From assembly GCA_034667405.1 (NCBI GenBank), contig JAXDJX010000011.1:1-39452 (forward strand): a stretch of 39,452 nt of DNA, in the 5' to 3' direction. The DNA comes from JANXVR01 sp034667405 (GTDB taxonomy: Bacteria > Actinomycetota > UBA4738 > HRBIN12). Positions 23,944 through 32,445 of the stretch are shown in pieces. A program made the translations under genes and the position numbers. Every line of letters starts with the position of its first letter. Position 1 is the first letter of the stretch. Under the pieces are notes generated by a model. The model did not search any database. It was given only the letters and a program-made list of their open reading frames with translations, and was not told where the DNA came from.

Positions 23944-25043
23944 CGACCGGCCTCCTGGAAGGCCGTGACGGTGGCCGCCAGCACAGACAATCCCCGCGAG
24001 ATCGGCGCCACGTCGATCCACTCCTGGGGCGTGTGCTCGCCGCTGCCGGTCGTGACACCGACGGCGACGGCGGGGATGCCACGCGCGTGAGCGGCGTTGG
24101 CGTCCGTGCTCGTGGCCACGAACTCCGCCGTGATACCAGCGCTATCCAGCGCGGCACTCGCTGCCCGAACCAACGCATGCCCTTGGTCGAGGAACCCCGC
24201 AGGCCGGCGTCCCAGTTCCTCCATCTCAACCCGGATCGAGGCGGGCGCGTTCGTCTCGATCGCCGCGCGGGCGTCGGCTTCCAGGACGGCGAGCGCGTCG
24301 GGATCGTCCGCACGGACATCAAGCTCGAACCAACACTCACGTGCTCGCGCGTTGATCGCCTCTCCCCCACCGATCCGTCCGACGTTCACCGCTGCTTTGG
24401 CACCCGCGACGGTGAGGAGCGCGATGTCTCGGATCATGGCTGCCGCCACATGAACGGCGCTCGGAGCCTCCGACACCTCCCATGCGTGACCCCCGGGACC
24501 CGACACGCTCACGCGCCATCGCAACGAACCGACACCGACGGTCGAGACCCGGCCCAGGTAGTTGCCCTCCACGGCAAGCAGAGCAGCGACGGGCGAGGCG
24601 AACCCATCGAGCGCAGCGATGATGCCGCGAAGATTCCCGAGACCCTCCTCGCCCACCGTGGCCAAGAGCCAGACCGGCGCGCCGCCGGTCCCCTTGAGCA
24701 GCGTTCCGGCGGCTGAGAGCGCAGCCAGCGCCACCGAGTCGTCGCCCACGCTGGGGCCGACCAGACGACCGTCGTCTTCGCGCGCACCGTGGGGAAGATC
24801 CGCAGGGAACACCGTGTCGAGATGCGCCGCGAGCACGACGGCGGCTCCCTGTCCCGCGCGGGCCAGGGCCCACACGTTGCCGGCGGCGTCCATATGGACG
24901 TCCTCCCACCCATCCTCCCGCCACCACTCGGTGACCAGGGCGGCGCGCGTCACCTCCGCCCCGGTAGGGGCCGGGATAGCTGCGATCTCGGCGGTCCGCA
25001 CCAACACCTGACGCGCGAGGATTTCGGGTGTGGGATCGCTCAC
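23940..25043 (-). CDS. M20-family metallo-amidohydrolase
   Basis: A 367-aa di-zinc hydrolase of the M20 (ArgE/DapE/CPG2) family that cleaves N-acyl or peptide bonds. The metal ligands are visible: His74/Asp76 in AAHLDTVFP, Asp101 in GPSVGDDSVAL, the general base pair Glu132-Glu133 in ATVGEEGLGNLRG, and a late His in GSGEHTPQEW. The dimerisation domain lies at about residues 175-285 (SVSGPGGHAWEVSEAPSAVH). GTG 25043 overlaps the CoA-transferase stop by 4 nt. A deacylase for an open-ring N-acyl intermediate would fit the cluster; the substrate is unknown. Confidence 0.9.
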   Translation of the reverse strand: MSDPTPEILARQVLVRTAEIAAIPAPTGAEVTRAALVTEWWREDGWEDVHMDAAGNVWALARAGQGAAVVLAAHLDTVFPADLPHGAREDDGRLVGPSVGDDSVALAALSAAGTLLKGTGGAPVWLLATVGEEGLGNLRGIIAALDGFASPVAALLAVEGNYLGRVSTVGVGSLRWRVSVSGPGGHAWEVSEAPSAVHVAAAMIRDIALLTVAGAKAAVNVGRIGGGEAINARARECWFELDVRADDPDALAVLEADARAAIETNAPASIRVEMEELGRRPAGFLDQGHALVRAASAALDSAGITAEFVATSTDANAAHARGIPAVAVGVTTGSGEHTPQEWIDVAPISRGLSVLAATVTAFQEAGR

Positions 25044-26242
25044 GGCGCGATCGCCACCCCCGCGGCAACGAGGTCATCGACATCCCCGTCTGCCAACCCC
25101 AACGCGGTGAGGACCTCACGGGTGTCGGCACCGAGGGAGGGAGAGGGACACGGGTATGGGAGCGCTTCGCCGTCGATGCGGATCGGTGCCCCCACCACCC
25201 GGTAGGGGCCGGCGTCGGGATGCGTCAGTTCCTGGACGGCACCCAGCGCAGCCGTCTGTGGTCCCTCGAAGACCTGTTCCACGTCGCGAACATCGGCAGC
25301 CGGCACGCCCTCGGCCTCCAAGATGCGCAACCACTCGGCACTCGGGCGGGTGCCGAGCACGTGCTCGAAACGATCGGTGAGTTCGTCGCGGTGGCGCACG
25401 CGCGAGGCGTTGTCGACGAATCGCGGATCCGTGACGAGTTCGTCAACCCCCAGCACACGGCAGCATCGCGCCCAGAGATCCTCGGAGCCTGCACCGGCGA
25501 GCACGATCCAGCCGTCTGCGGTGCGGAAGCCGCCGTAAGGCGCGAACGTCGGGGAATGCGTTCCCAGCAGCCCGGGCACCTCGCCCGAGACGAAGTAGCT
25601 CGCAGCCAGCGTGCCGAGCCCGGCGAGCCCGAACTCCAGCAGCGACGAACAGACGTGCGTTCCCGTGCCGGTCCTCAACCGTTCGATATGGGCCGCGAGC
25701 AAGCCGAGCGCGCAGCTGAGGCCGGCCCCCACGTCGAGCACCGGGGCCCCGACCTTCACCGGCCCGGAATCGGGACTTCCGGTGATGCTCATGACACCGC
25801 TCTGCGCCTGAAGGATCAGGTCGAACCCGCCACGAGAAGCCTCGGGTCCAACATCGCCATAGCCCGAGATCGACCCATAGACGAGCGAAGGATGACGCGG
25901 ATGGACGGACTCCCAGTCCAAGCCGTGGCGCACCAGGCTCCCCGGCCGTGCGTTCTCGACCAAGAAGTCCGAACTCGAAAGCAGCCGCTCGATCACGTCT
26001 CCGGCTTCCGGCGCGCGGATGTCCAGCGCCACGCTCCGCTTGCCCGAATTGAGCGACATGAACAAGGCCGATTGGTCACCGATCTCTTCGGTCCCCTGCA
26101 CGCGATACGGATCGCCACGCGGCGGGACCTCGATCTTGATGACGTCGGCCCCGAGCGCGGCCAGGGTCGCTGTGGCCTGCGACCCCGCGACGAACCGGGT
26201 GAGGTCCATGACTCTGAGTCCGGCGAGCGGCGCGCTCACCAT
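25040..26242 (-). CDS. Family III (CaiB/BaiF) CoA-transferase
   Basis: A 400-aa CoA-transferase that moves CoA between carboxylic acids. Seen here: LAGLRVMDLTRFVAGSQATA, LGADVIKIEVPPRGDPYR, the LDIRAPEAG and ENARPGSLVRHGLDW segments, the catalytic Asp region GGFDLILQAQSGVMSITG, and FAPYGGFRTADGWIVLAG. The ATG at 26242 overlaps the mutase gene end; GTG 26239 is the alternative. Next to a split methylmalonyl-CoA mutase, the natural suggestion is activation of methylmalonate or a related C4 dicarboxylate, but this is inferred from context. The frame stays open upstream on the mutase strand without coding. Confidence 0.92.
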   Translation of the reverse strand: MVSAPLAGLRVMDLTRFVAGSQATATLAALGADVIKIEVPPRGDPYRVQGTEEIGDQSALFMSLNSGKRSVALDIRAPEAGDVIERLLSSSDFLVENARPGSLVRHGLDWESVHPRHPSLVYGSISGYGDVGPEASRGGFDLILQAQSGVMSITGSPDSGPVKVGAPVLDVGAGLSCALGLLAAHIERLRTGTGTHVCSSLLEFGLAGLGTLAASYFVSGEVPGLLGTHSPTFAPYGGFRTADGWIVLAGAGSEDLWARCCRVLGVDELVTDPRFVDNASRVRHRDELTDRFEHVLGTRPSAEWLRILEAEGVPAADVRDVEQVFEGPQTAALGAVQELTHPDAGPYRVVGAPIRIDGEALPYPCPSPSLGADTREVLTALGLADGDVDDLVAAGVAIAP

Positions 26243-27840
26243 GGGTTCGGCTCCCGGAACTCGCCGAAGACCTCGCGGAAGGTGTCGGACATCTCGCCGA
26301 CGGTCGCGCCCGCCCTGGCGGCGATCAACAGGGCGGGCATCACGTTGCCGCCTTCCCGCGCCACAGCGTCCAACGCGGCCATCGACTCGGCGTGAGCGCG
26401 AGGATCGCGAGCAACCACACGCCGTGCGGTCCGGTCGATCTGCCGCTCCACGGTTCCTTCGTCCAGCTGGAACAGCTCCGGCATAGCGGCCTCCGATCCG
26501 ACCGCATCCGCGTAGACGTTCACGCCCACCTTCGGCCGGATCCCTTGGGAGAGGTCGCGTTCCGTTCGGTAGGCGGACTCCGCGATCCAACGCTGGGGAA
26601 CCCCTTGCTCGATGGCCGACACCGCTCCACCGGCATCCTCCACCTCGGCCAGCACCGCGCCGGCGGCCGCTTCGATCTCGTCGGTGAGCCGTTCCACGTA
26701 GAACGAGCCGGCAAGCGGGTCGACGGTGCGGGCGACACCCGATTCGAGGGCGATGATCTGCTGGGTCCGCAGCGACAGTGTCACGGCTTCCTCGGAGGGG
26801 ATCTCGAACGCTTCGTCGTAGCCCATGACGTGGATCGATTGGGCCCCGCCGAGCACAGCGCCGAGGCATTGCAGCGTCGACCGAACGATGTTGTTGAGCG
26901 GCTGTTGAGCCGTGAGCGTCGTCCCGGAGTTCCCTGAGAAGAATCGAAGTCGGCCCGAACGAGGATCGGTAGCGCCGAACCGATCGGTCGCGATCTTGAA
27001 CCACATCCGCCTGGCGGCGCGCAGCTTCGCCACCTCTTCGAACAGATCGAGCGTGGTGGCGAAGTGGAACGACAAGCGCGGTGCGAATCCGTCGAACGAC
27101 ATCCCCCGCGCGATAAGTGCCTCGGAGTAGGCGACCGCCGAAGCCATCGTCAGGCCGAGCTCCTGCACGGCGTCGCAGCCCGCCTCACGAGCGTGATATC
27201 CGGTGATGGAGATCGGGTTGAAGCGCGGGAGATGTTCGGTGGCGAACTCGATCACGTCGCACGACAACCGCATGGAAGGAGCCGGTGGGAAGATGTAGGT
27301 CTTGCGTGCCAGGAACTCCTTCAGGATGTCGTTCTGGAGCGTTCCCGCCAGCTTCTCGTAGCCGACCCCTTGGCGTTCGGCGGCCACCAGATACGTCGCA
27401 AGGATGATCGAGGCGGTGGCGTTGATCGTGAAATTCACCGAGATGTCGCTGAGCGCCAGGCCGTCGAAGAGATCGACCATATCCTCGGCGGTGTCGATCG
27501 CAACGCCGACGCGTCCCACCTCTGCCCGCGCCTGTTCATGGGAAGAGTCGTACCCGAGTTGGGTCGGCAGATCGAAGGCGACCGATAGCGCGGTCTGTCC
27601 ACGTTCGAGCAGGAACCGGTAGCGGGCGTTCGTCTCCTCGGGCGAACCGAACCCCGCGAACTGCCGCATCGTCCAGAGCTGCCCGCGGTACATCGTCGGA
27701 TAGGGACCCCGCGTGAACGGAGCCGCCCCCGGAAGGCCGAGACGATCCTCGAGCTCGCCGTCGACATCGGCCGCCGTGTACACGGCCGCAACCGGAAGCC
27801 CCGAGTCGGTGGTGACGGGCGGGAGGGCAGCGTCCTTCAA
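26236..27840 (-). CDS. Acyl-CoA (methylmalonyl-CoA-type) mutase, large subunit
   Basis: A 534-aa catalytic domain of a B12-dependent acyl-CoA mutase, lacking the C-terminal cobalamin domain, which is supplied by the neighbouring gene. Seen here: RGPYPTMYRGQLWTMRQFAG, LSVAFDLPTQLGYDSSH, GTLQNDILKEFLARKTYIFP, and SITGYHAREAG with the cobalamin-side His216. At specificity positions it has Phe61 where methylmalonyl-CoA mutase has Tyr89 (as isobutyryl-CoA mutase does), but Arg179 where Arg207 holds the substrate carboxylate. Spacing of these residues matches exactly. The start is TTG 27840, overlapping the B12 gene. The Arg favours a dicarboxylyl-CoA substrate. Confidence 0.92.
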   Translation of the reverse strand: MKDAALPPVTTDSGLPVAAVYTAADVDGELEDRLGLPGAAPFTRGPYPTMYRGQLWTMRQFAGFGSPEETNARYRFLLERGQTALSVAFDLPTQLGYDSSHEQARAEVGRVGVAIDTAEDMVDLFDGLALSDISVNFTINATASIILATYLVAAERQGVGYEKLAGTLQNDILKEFLARKTYIFPPAPSMRLSCDVIEFATEHLPRFNPISITGYHAREAGCDAVQELGLTMASAVAYSEALIARGMSFDGFAPRLSFHFATTLDLFEEVAKLRAARRMWFKIATDRFGATDPRSGRLRFFSGNSGTTLTAQQPLNNIVRSTLQCLGAVLGGAQSIHVMGYDEAFEIPSEEAVTLSLRTQQIIALESGVARTVDPLAGSFYVERLTDEIEAAAGAVLAEVEDAGGAVSAIEQGVPQRWIAESAYRTERDLSQGIRPKVGVNVYADAVGSEAAMPELFQLDEGTVERQIDRTARRVVARDPRAHAESMAALDAVAREGGNVMPALLIAARAGATVGEMSDTFREVFGEFREPNPW

Positions 27841-28244
27841 CGCAACTCCTTGGCTCTGGAAGCGAGGGAGATCACGCCGTAGACGACTTCGATCAGGTTG
27901 GTCCCCACCGGGAAGACGGCGGCGACACCGAGCGCACGGAGTTCCTCGACATCCTTCGCGGGGATCGTGCCGCCCAGGACCACCGGGACGTCCCCGAGGC
28001 CCTTGGCCTCTCGTTCGCGCAGGAGGTCACCGGCAAGTTCCAGGTGAGCGCCCGAGAGCACGGAGATGCCGATGATGTCGGCGTCGTCATCGGCGGCGGC
28101 CTGGACGATCTCAGCGACGCTCCGCCGAAGCCCTAGGTAGATGACCTCGGCCCCGGCGTCGCGAAGCGCCATCGCGAGGACCTTCACGCCTCGGTCGTGT
28201 CCGTCCAATCCCGGCTTCGCCAGCACTACGCGCGGGGGCCTCAT
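27837..28244 (-). CDS. Cobalamin-binding small subunit of the acyl-CoA mutase
   Basis: A 135-aa B12-binding domain. It carries the D-x-H-x2-G motif that ligates cobalt in base-off/His-on cobalamin (Asp14, His16, Gly19 in KPGLDGHDRGV), the second signature GISVLSGAHLELAGDL, and the third GGTIPAKDVEELRALGV. It partners the large subunit with which it overlaps (TTGA), as in IcmB- and HcmB-type split mutases. Its ATG also overlaps the upstream M29-like gene by 4 nt. No MeaB/IcmF-type GTPase chaperone is encoded in the window. Confidence 0.95.
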   Translation of the reverse strand: MRPPRVVLAKPGLDGHDRGVKVLAMALRDAGAEVIYLGLRRSVAEIVQAAADDDADIIGISVLSGAHLELAGDLLREREAKGLGDVPVVLGGTIPAKDVEELRALGVAAVFPVGTNLIEVVYGVISLASRAKELR

Positions 28245-29206
28245 ACCAACTCCCCGGCGACCATCACGGGACGGTCGTCGACTTCGAGCGTGGCGTCCTT
28301 CATCACGCAATCCAGATGGGCCACGGCATCCACGACCCCTCCGTACGCGATGGAGTTGCCGAGCGCGATGTGTGCGGTCCCGCGCGCGGACTCGGTTTCC
28401 ATCGCCACGCCGCACACGCGTCCCGCCGGATTGAACGCCATCGACACCTCGGCCACGTTCGTCATCCGTTCGTCCGCACAGCGCGCGAGCATCTCTTCCA
28501 GGCGCCCTGACTCGGCCCCTTCAAGTCCCACCATCTCGCCGCCGGCTACGTGGATCACCACGGGCTCGGGAAGCGGTCCCTGTCCCATGAACAGCAGGTC
28601 CGCGTCGACCACGACGACCCCCGAGGCCGTCCCCTCCACCGGCGCCGTCCCCGCCTCGATGTCGGGAGGTGCCATATACGCACCATCCTCGCGCGCGACG
28701 CCGTGCAGCACCCGTCCCGGGCGGCCCGCCACGGAGCCGCTCAGGTCCGTTCCCCCGGGCGTGGTGAGCCGGAAACGCTCGGCCCCGTCCCATGCCTGAC
28801 CGATCCGCTCGGCATCCGCGCGGATCGCATCGAAATCCACCGTGAGCGGCCCGTCATCGCGGAACGTTTCAAGCCTGACCCCGGGCATCGCGAGGTACCG
28901 CACGCCGGCTCGGCTCGCCCGCTGCCTCGCCGTGCTGGAGCCCATGAACAGGCTCGTGAGTTCGATCACCGCGCCGGCCGCGAGCATCATCGCCGCGACG
29001 GCACTCGGTGGCTCCGAGCCGGGGAGATCGGGCAACGGCATCCGCGCGAGGACGGGGGTGGCCCCGCGCCGAGCGATCCCTTCCTCGAGCCCGGCGATGA
29101 CCGCGCCGTCGGTGCCTTCGTCGGTGAGGAGGACGACCTGCTCGCCCGCTCGGACGGCGAGGCACCGATCCAGGAGATTGCTGAACCCCGCCTCATGCGC
29201 GGCCAC
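28241..29206 (-). CDS. M29 aminopeptidase/NicX-like metal-dependent hydrolase
   Basis: A 321-aa protein of the fold shared by thermophilic aminopeptidase T (M29) and NicX-type 2,5-dihydroxypyridine dioxygenases. The C-terminal metal region is recognisable: NVAEVSMAFNPAG, ETESARGTAHIALGNSI and DAVAHLDCVMKDATLEVD, with a closing His-x-Asp. The N-terminal half is the nucleotide-fold-like domain (GEQVVLLTDEGTDGAVI). GTG 29206 lies 3 nt after the upstream M20 stop. Relatives in N-heterocycle pathways act on rings or ring-opened amides, which would suit a pyrimidine route. The exact reaction is unknown. Confidence 0.78.
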   Translation of the reverse strand: MAAHEAGFSNLLDRCLAVRAGEQVVLLTDEGTDGAVIAGLEEGIARRGATPVLARMPLPDLPGSEPPSAVAAMMLAAGAVIELTSLFMGSSTARQRASRAGVRYLAMPGVRLETFRDDGPLTVDFDAIRADAERIGQAWDGAERFRLTTPGGTDLSGSVAGRPGRVLHGVAREDGAYMAPPDIEAGTAPVEGTASGVVVVDADLLFMGQGPLPEPVVIHVAGGEMVGLEGAESGRLEEMLARCADERMTNVAEVSMAFNPAGRVCGVAMETESARGTAHIALGNSIAYGGVVDAVAHLDCVMKDATLEVDDRPVMVAGELV

Positions 29207-29209
29207 GAT

Positions 29210-30421
29210 CTACTCCGCAGGAGGACTGGAGAGGGCGAGGGCGGCGAACGCCGCGTAGACCTTGGTCGCCTCGTGGATCGCTTCCACCGTCAGATGCTCG
29301 TCCGGGCAGTACACGGGGGGTCCCCCGGGCCCGAAGATCACCGTCGGGATCTTGGCGCCGAAGCTGGCCGTATCTCCCAGCCAATTCTCGACGCGCAGCG
29401 GAGGCTCGACCCCTCGGATCTCGCGCACCGCCGTACGCATGAGACGAACAACCTCGTCATCGGGATCGGCGAGGTAGCCGTTCTTCACGTCCGCCAAGAC
29501 CACGTCGGCACGGAAACGGGGATCGGCCTCCTCCGCCTGGCGAAGACAACGGTCGATCTCCTCGCGCACCTCTTCGATACTCACGCCCGGCTGCGGGCGG
29601 CTGTCGACGCGGATCACGCATTCGTCGGGGATCATCGACGGACCTCCGGGCGGCAGCCCGCCGTAGATCCTGCCGGGGACAACATAGGTCTCGGAACCGA
29701 ACAGGTCCACGATCCACGGTTCGAGTTCTGGCTCGAAGTGCGAACGGTCAAGGGCCAGTACCGCCTGGGCGGCCAGCACATTGGCGTTGATCGCCGCAGG
29801 CTTGTGGCAGGTGTGCGCCGAGCGACCCAGCGTCGTGATGTCGAAGTAGTAGCGGCCCCGGTGCCCAAGGCACACCTCGTTGTCGGTGAGCTCTCCCAGC
29901 ACGCAGAGATCTGCGGTGTACTCGTCGAAATACGCGATCGAACCCAGTTGGTCTCCCATGTGATCGGAAACGGCCGCCATGGCCAGCGTGCCCGAGAGCG
30001 GCAGGCCACTGGCACGAACGGCCTCGATCGCCACGATCTGGCAGACCAGCGCCGCCTTCATGTCCATGACCCCGTGCCCGTAGACCGATCCGTCGATCAG
30101 GGCACCCGAGAAGGGTTCGGTCACGGTCCACCCGTGAGAGGCGGGCTTCGTATCCATGTGCCCGGTGAGGACCACACGCCGACCGGCCCCGAATCGCACC
30201 TCGCCGATCGCGTTCGGCCGGTCAGGCAAGACGGGCTGGAGTGCCACATCTTCGAACTCGGAGGCACGCATCACCGAGGCGAGGTACTCCGCGAGCGCGC
30301 CTTCCTCGCCGAGCACACTGGGGATGCGGCAGACCTCCTGGACCAGACCGACAGCCCGGTCGAGGTCCACGCGCGACAACACCTGCTCGGTGAGTGCTGC
30401 GGTTCCCGTACCCACGTCCAT
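29210..30421 (-). CDS. M20/ArgE-like hydrolase (possible YlmB-type deformylase), altered Glu-Glu motif
   Basis: A 403-aa protein of the M20 family; relatives such as Bacillus YlmB deformylate the formylamino form of the thiamin pyrimidine. The metal motifs LTGHMDTKPAS (His88, Asp90) and GHGVMDMKAAL (Asp120) and the late CPDEHLTVEAI are intact. The usual D-E-E segment (general base and zinc Glu) reads Asp153-His154-Met155 in VSDHMGDQLGS. This might mean a changed metal site or non-hydrolytic role. It is the first gene of the large operon, with GGGAG 7 nt before the ATG and a near-consensus promoter 30 bp upstream. Confidence 0.83.
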   Translation of the reverse strand: MDVGTGTAALTEQVLSRVDLDRAVGLVQEVCRIPSVLGEEGALAEYLASVMRASEFEDVALQPVLPDRPNAIGEVRFGAGRRVVLTGHMDTKPASHGWTVTEPFSGALIDGSVYGHGVMDMKAALVCQIVAIEAVRASGLPLSGTLAMAAVSDHMGDQLGSIAYFDEYTADLCVLGELTDNEVCLGHRGRYYFDITTLGRSAHTCHKPAAINANVLAAQAVLALDRSHFEPELEPWIVDLFGSETYVVPGRIYGGLPPGGPSMIPDECVIRVDSRPQPGVSIEEVREEIDRCLRQAEEADPRFRADVVLADVKNGYLADPDDEVVRLMRTAVREIRGVEPPLRVENWLGDTASFGAKIPTVIFGPGGPPVYCPDEHLTVEAIHEATKVYAAFAALALSSPPAE

Positions 30422-30440
30422 AAGGCGCTCCCAGGATGAG

Positions 30441-30479
30441 ATATCAGATTTTATATGCGAGCGTCGGCTCGCATGTCAA
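30441..30479 (-). promoter_or_regulatory. Near-consensus promoter with palindrome filling the spacer, plus shared operator-like site
   Basis: On the minus strand TTGACA (30479-30474) and TATAAA (30455-30450) are 18 bp apart. The plus-strand inverted repeat ATGCGAGC (30455-30462) and GCTCGCAT (30467-30474), separated by GTCG, is perfect and occupies the spacer almost exactly, an ideal place for a repressor. ATATCAGATTT at 30441-30451 lies at the predicted start of transcription and matches 9 of 11 bases of the site at 33261 on the other strand. It drives the 14-gene run beginning with the M20 gene. Confidence 0.7.
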
Positions 30480-30502
30480 CGTCAGGGCCATCGGAGCCAC
30501 TC

Positions 30503-30533
30503 GGGAGGAGGGCTTCGCCCAAGCCCTCCTCCC
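30503..30533 (-). terminator. Hairpin terminator after the importer operon
   Basis: A perfect 13-bp stem, GGGAGGAGGGCTT (30503-30515) with AAGCCCTCCTCCC (30521-30533), around the loop CGCCC. It lies 14 bp beyond the stop of the binding-protein gene and before the next promoter, so it separates the two transcripts. It lacks a U-tract. Confidence 0.8.
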
Positions 30534-30546
30534 CGTAGAGGCCCGG

Positions 30547-31602
30547 CTACGGGCAGCTGTACGGCAGGTAGTCGTTGGTGGCGATCGCCGCTGCGTCCGG
30601 AGTGGAGGTGATCAGCTCGTTGGTCTTCATCCAGTCCCCGTAGCTCTGCCATCCGGCCGAATCGATGCAGCCGGTCTTCGTGCCCGCGGCAGGGGTCAGC
30701 AAAGTCAGGGTGTAGGGGACGCTCTGATCGAGGAACTTCGGTTCGTACTGCGTGACGCCCTTCATAACGGTGGTGGCGCCGCTCGGGTCGGCGATCGCTC
30801 CGTCGGTCCCCTTCACCAGGGCGGCGACGAACCGCTTCACCGAGTCCGCGTATGCCGGGTCACTCGCCAGTCGCTCCGAGTTCGCCACCACGACGAGTTC
30901 GGCATAGGTGGGCACACCCAACTGGTCGGCAGGGAACACCGTGGGCTTCTTGCCGGTCTCTTGTTCGACCTGGATGGCCTCGACGTTCCGGTAGCCGCCG
31001 ATGATGGCGTCGACCTTGTTGGAGAGCACCGAGGGAACCAGGTTGAACCCGACGTTGACCTTCGTCACGTCGCCGGCGGCGAGTCCCCCGGTCTTGAGCA
31101 TCGTCTGATAGAAGGCGTCGTCGCTCGGGATGCCGGTGACACCGACCGACTTGCCGGACATGTCGGAGAGCTGCGTGACGGTGATGCTCGGGGAGACGAT
31201 CATCGAGTTCAGCGGCACCGGAACCACGGTTGCCACCGCGGTGACGGGCAAGGTGTTCTGCTGTCCATAGAACATCTCGGGCTCGTAGGAGATCGCGAGA
31301 TCCACCTTGTCCAAACCCACCAACTTGATCGGGTCCGCGGCGTTCGACGGCGGGTGGAAATCAACGGTGAGGTTGGAATCGGTGAAGTAGCCCTTGTCTT
31401 GGGCGTAGTAGATGCCCACGTGATCGGGGTTGGGAACCCAGTCGAGCTCGACGCTGAGCTTGGCGGGGGCACCGCTGGAGTCCGAGCCGTTTCCTGCCGG
31501 TGTGACGCTGGAGCTGCTCTTGCCACATGCAGCAGCCACGAGCGCGAACGCCGAGATCATGACCAGCGCTGTCAGCTTCTGCTTGAGACCGGATCTGTTC
31601 AT
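30547..31602 (-). CDS. ThiY-like (NMT1/THI5) substrate-binding lipoprotein
   Basis: A 351-aa lipid-anchored binding protein; the signal peptide ends LVAAAC (Cys26), followed by a Ser/Gly linker. The mature start LSVELDWVPNPDHVGIYYAQ and KGYFTDSNLTVDFHPPSNAA, with DLAISYEPEMF, is typical of ThiY, which binds formylamino-HMP or related thiamin pyrimidines. SsuA/TauA-like and riboflavin-type relatives share the fold but begin differently. ATG 31602 has AAAGGA 9 nt upstream; the ATG at 31620 would add six residues without a better site. It follows the permease by 75 bp and ends before a hairpin terminator. Confidence 0.87.
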   Translation of the reverse strand: MNRSGLKQKLTALVMISAFALVAAACGKSSSSVTPAGNGSDSSGAPAKLSVELDWVPNPDHVGIYYAQDKGYFTDSNLTVDFHPPSNAADPIKLVGLDKVDLAISYEPEMFYGQQNTLPVTAVATVVPVPLNSMIVSPSITVTQLSDMSGKSVGVTGIPSDDAFYQTMLKTGGLAAGDVTKVNVGFNLVPSVLSNKVDAIIGGYRNVEAIQVEQETGKKPTVFPADQLGVPTYAELVVVANSERLASDPAYADSVKRFVAALVKGTDGAIADPSGATTVMKGVTQYEPKFLDQSVPYTLTLLTPAAGTKTGCIDSAGWQSYGDWMKTNELITSTPDAAAIATNDYLPYSCP

Positions 31603-31677
31603 CTCGACCAGTCCTTTCATCTGTCCGGCCCGTGGTTCCCACGCGCCTCCCTCCGCTCCGCCGTTCGTCCCTCGGGC

Positions 31678-32445
31678 CTACATCGCATTCCCCCTCGGCG
31701 CCCAAGGGACGAAGATCCGTTCCAGGACCGACACCAGTGAGAACAGGGCGAGCGCCACGACGGTCAACATCACGATGGCGGCGAAGATACGGGCGGTTTG
31801 GAGGTTCGGTGTCGCCTGCAGCATCACGTAGCCGAGCCCTGCGCTCGCCCCCGACCACTCGCCGAACACCGCACCGATCGCGGCGAAAGTCGCCGCGACC
31901 CGCAGACCCGAGAAGATCAACGGGAGCGCCGCGGGAAACTCGATCCGCTTGAAGATCGCCCAGCGGTTCGCGTCGAGGGTCCGCATCATGTGGATGTAGT
32001 CGTCATCGACCGAACGGAGCCCGTCCAGGCCGTTGACCACGATTGGGAAGAAACAGATGAGCGCCACGATCACGAGCTTCGGGAAGATCCCGAAGCCGAG
32101 CACGATGACCAGGATCGGTGCGAGGACCACGATCGGAACCGTCTGCGATGCGATGAGTAGTGGATACACCGCGCGCCGCAACGGTCCGAACAGGTGCAGG
32201 ATGACCGCGAGGCCCACCCCCGCGACGGCGGCGATCACGAATCCGAAGACGACCTCACGCAGCGTGACCCACAACGCGGGGGCCAGGTACGCCGACCAGT
32301 CCTCGTGCAGCGCCACGGCCACCTGCGTGGGTGCGGGGAACAGGTACTTCGGGACGTCGAACCACCGGATGATGGCTTCCCACAGGGCGAGCATGGCCAG
32401 GGTGAACAGCGCCGCAAGGCCGTAGAGGTGCCAGATGCGCTTCAT
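31678..32445 (-). CDS. ThiX-like ABC transporter permease
   Basis: A 255-aa permease of the SsuC/TauC/ThiX class with about six helices; the first lies at residues 8-24 and a gating region is seen at YPLLIASQTVPIVVLAPI. The cytoplasmic EAA-type loop is DDDYIHMMRTLDANRWAIFK and is followed by RIEFPAALPLIFSGLRV. GEWSGASAGLGYVML is a signature of the class. The ATG overlaps the ATPase stop by 4 nt. Together with the ATPase and ThiY-like protein it forms a complete importer for a thiamin-pyrimidine-like solute. Specificity comes from the binding protein and is inferred. Confidence 0.9.
   Translation of the reverse strand: MKRIWHLYGLAALFTLAMLALWEAIIRWFDVPKYLFPAPTQVAVALHEDWSAYLAPALWVTLREVVFGFVIAAVAGVGLAVILHLFGPLRRAVYPLLIASQTVPIVVLAPILVIVLGFGIFPKLVIVALICFFPIVVNGLDGLRSVDDDYIHMMRTLDANRWAIFKRIEFPAALPLIFSGLRVAATFAAIGAVFGEWSGASAGLGYVMLQATPNLQTARIFAAIVMLTVVALALFSLVSVLERIFVPWAPRGNAM

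Noticed and set aside
25040..27004. 654-codon minus frame extending the CoA-transferase upstream
   Set aside because: Homology begins at ATG 26242; the extension is a shadow of the mutase gene.
30455..30474. Palindrome read as a transcription terminator for the importer operon
   Set aside because: A stronger 13-bp hairpin lies before it at 30503-30533, and this one coincides exactly with a promoter spacer, which favours an operator.
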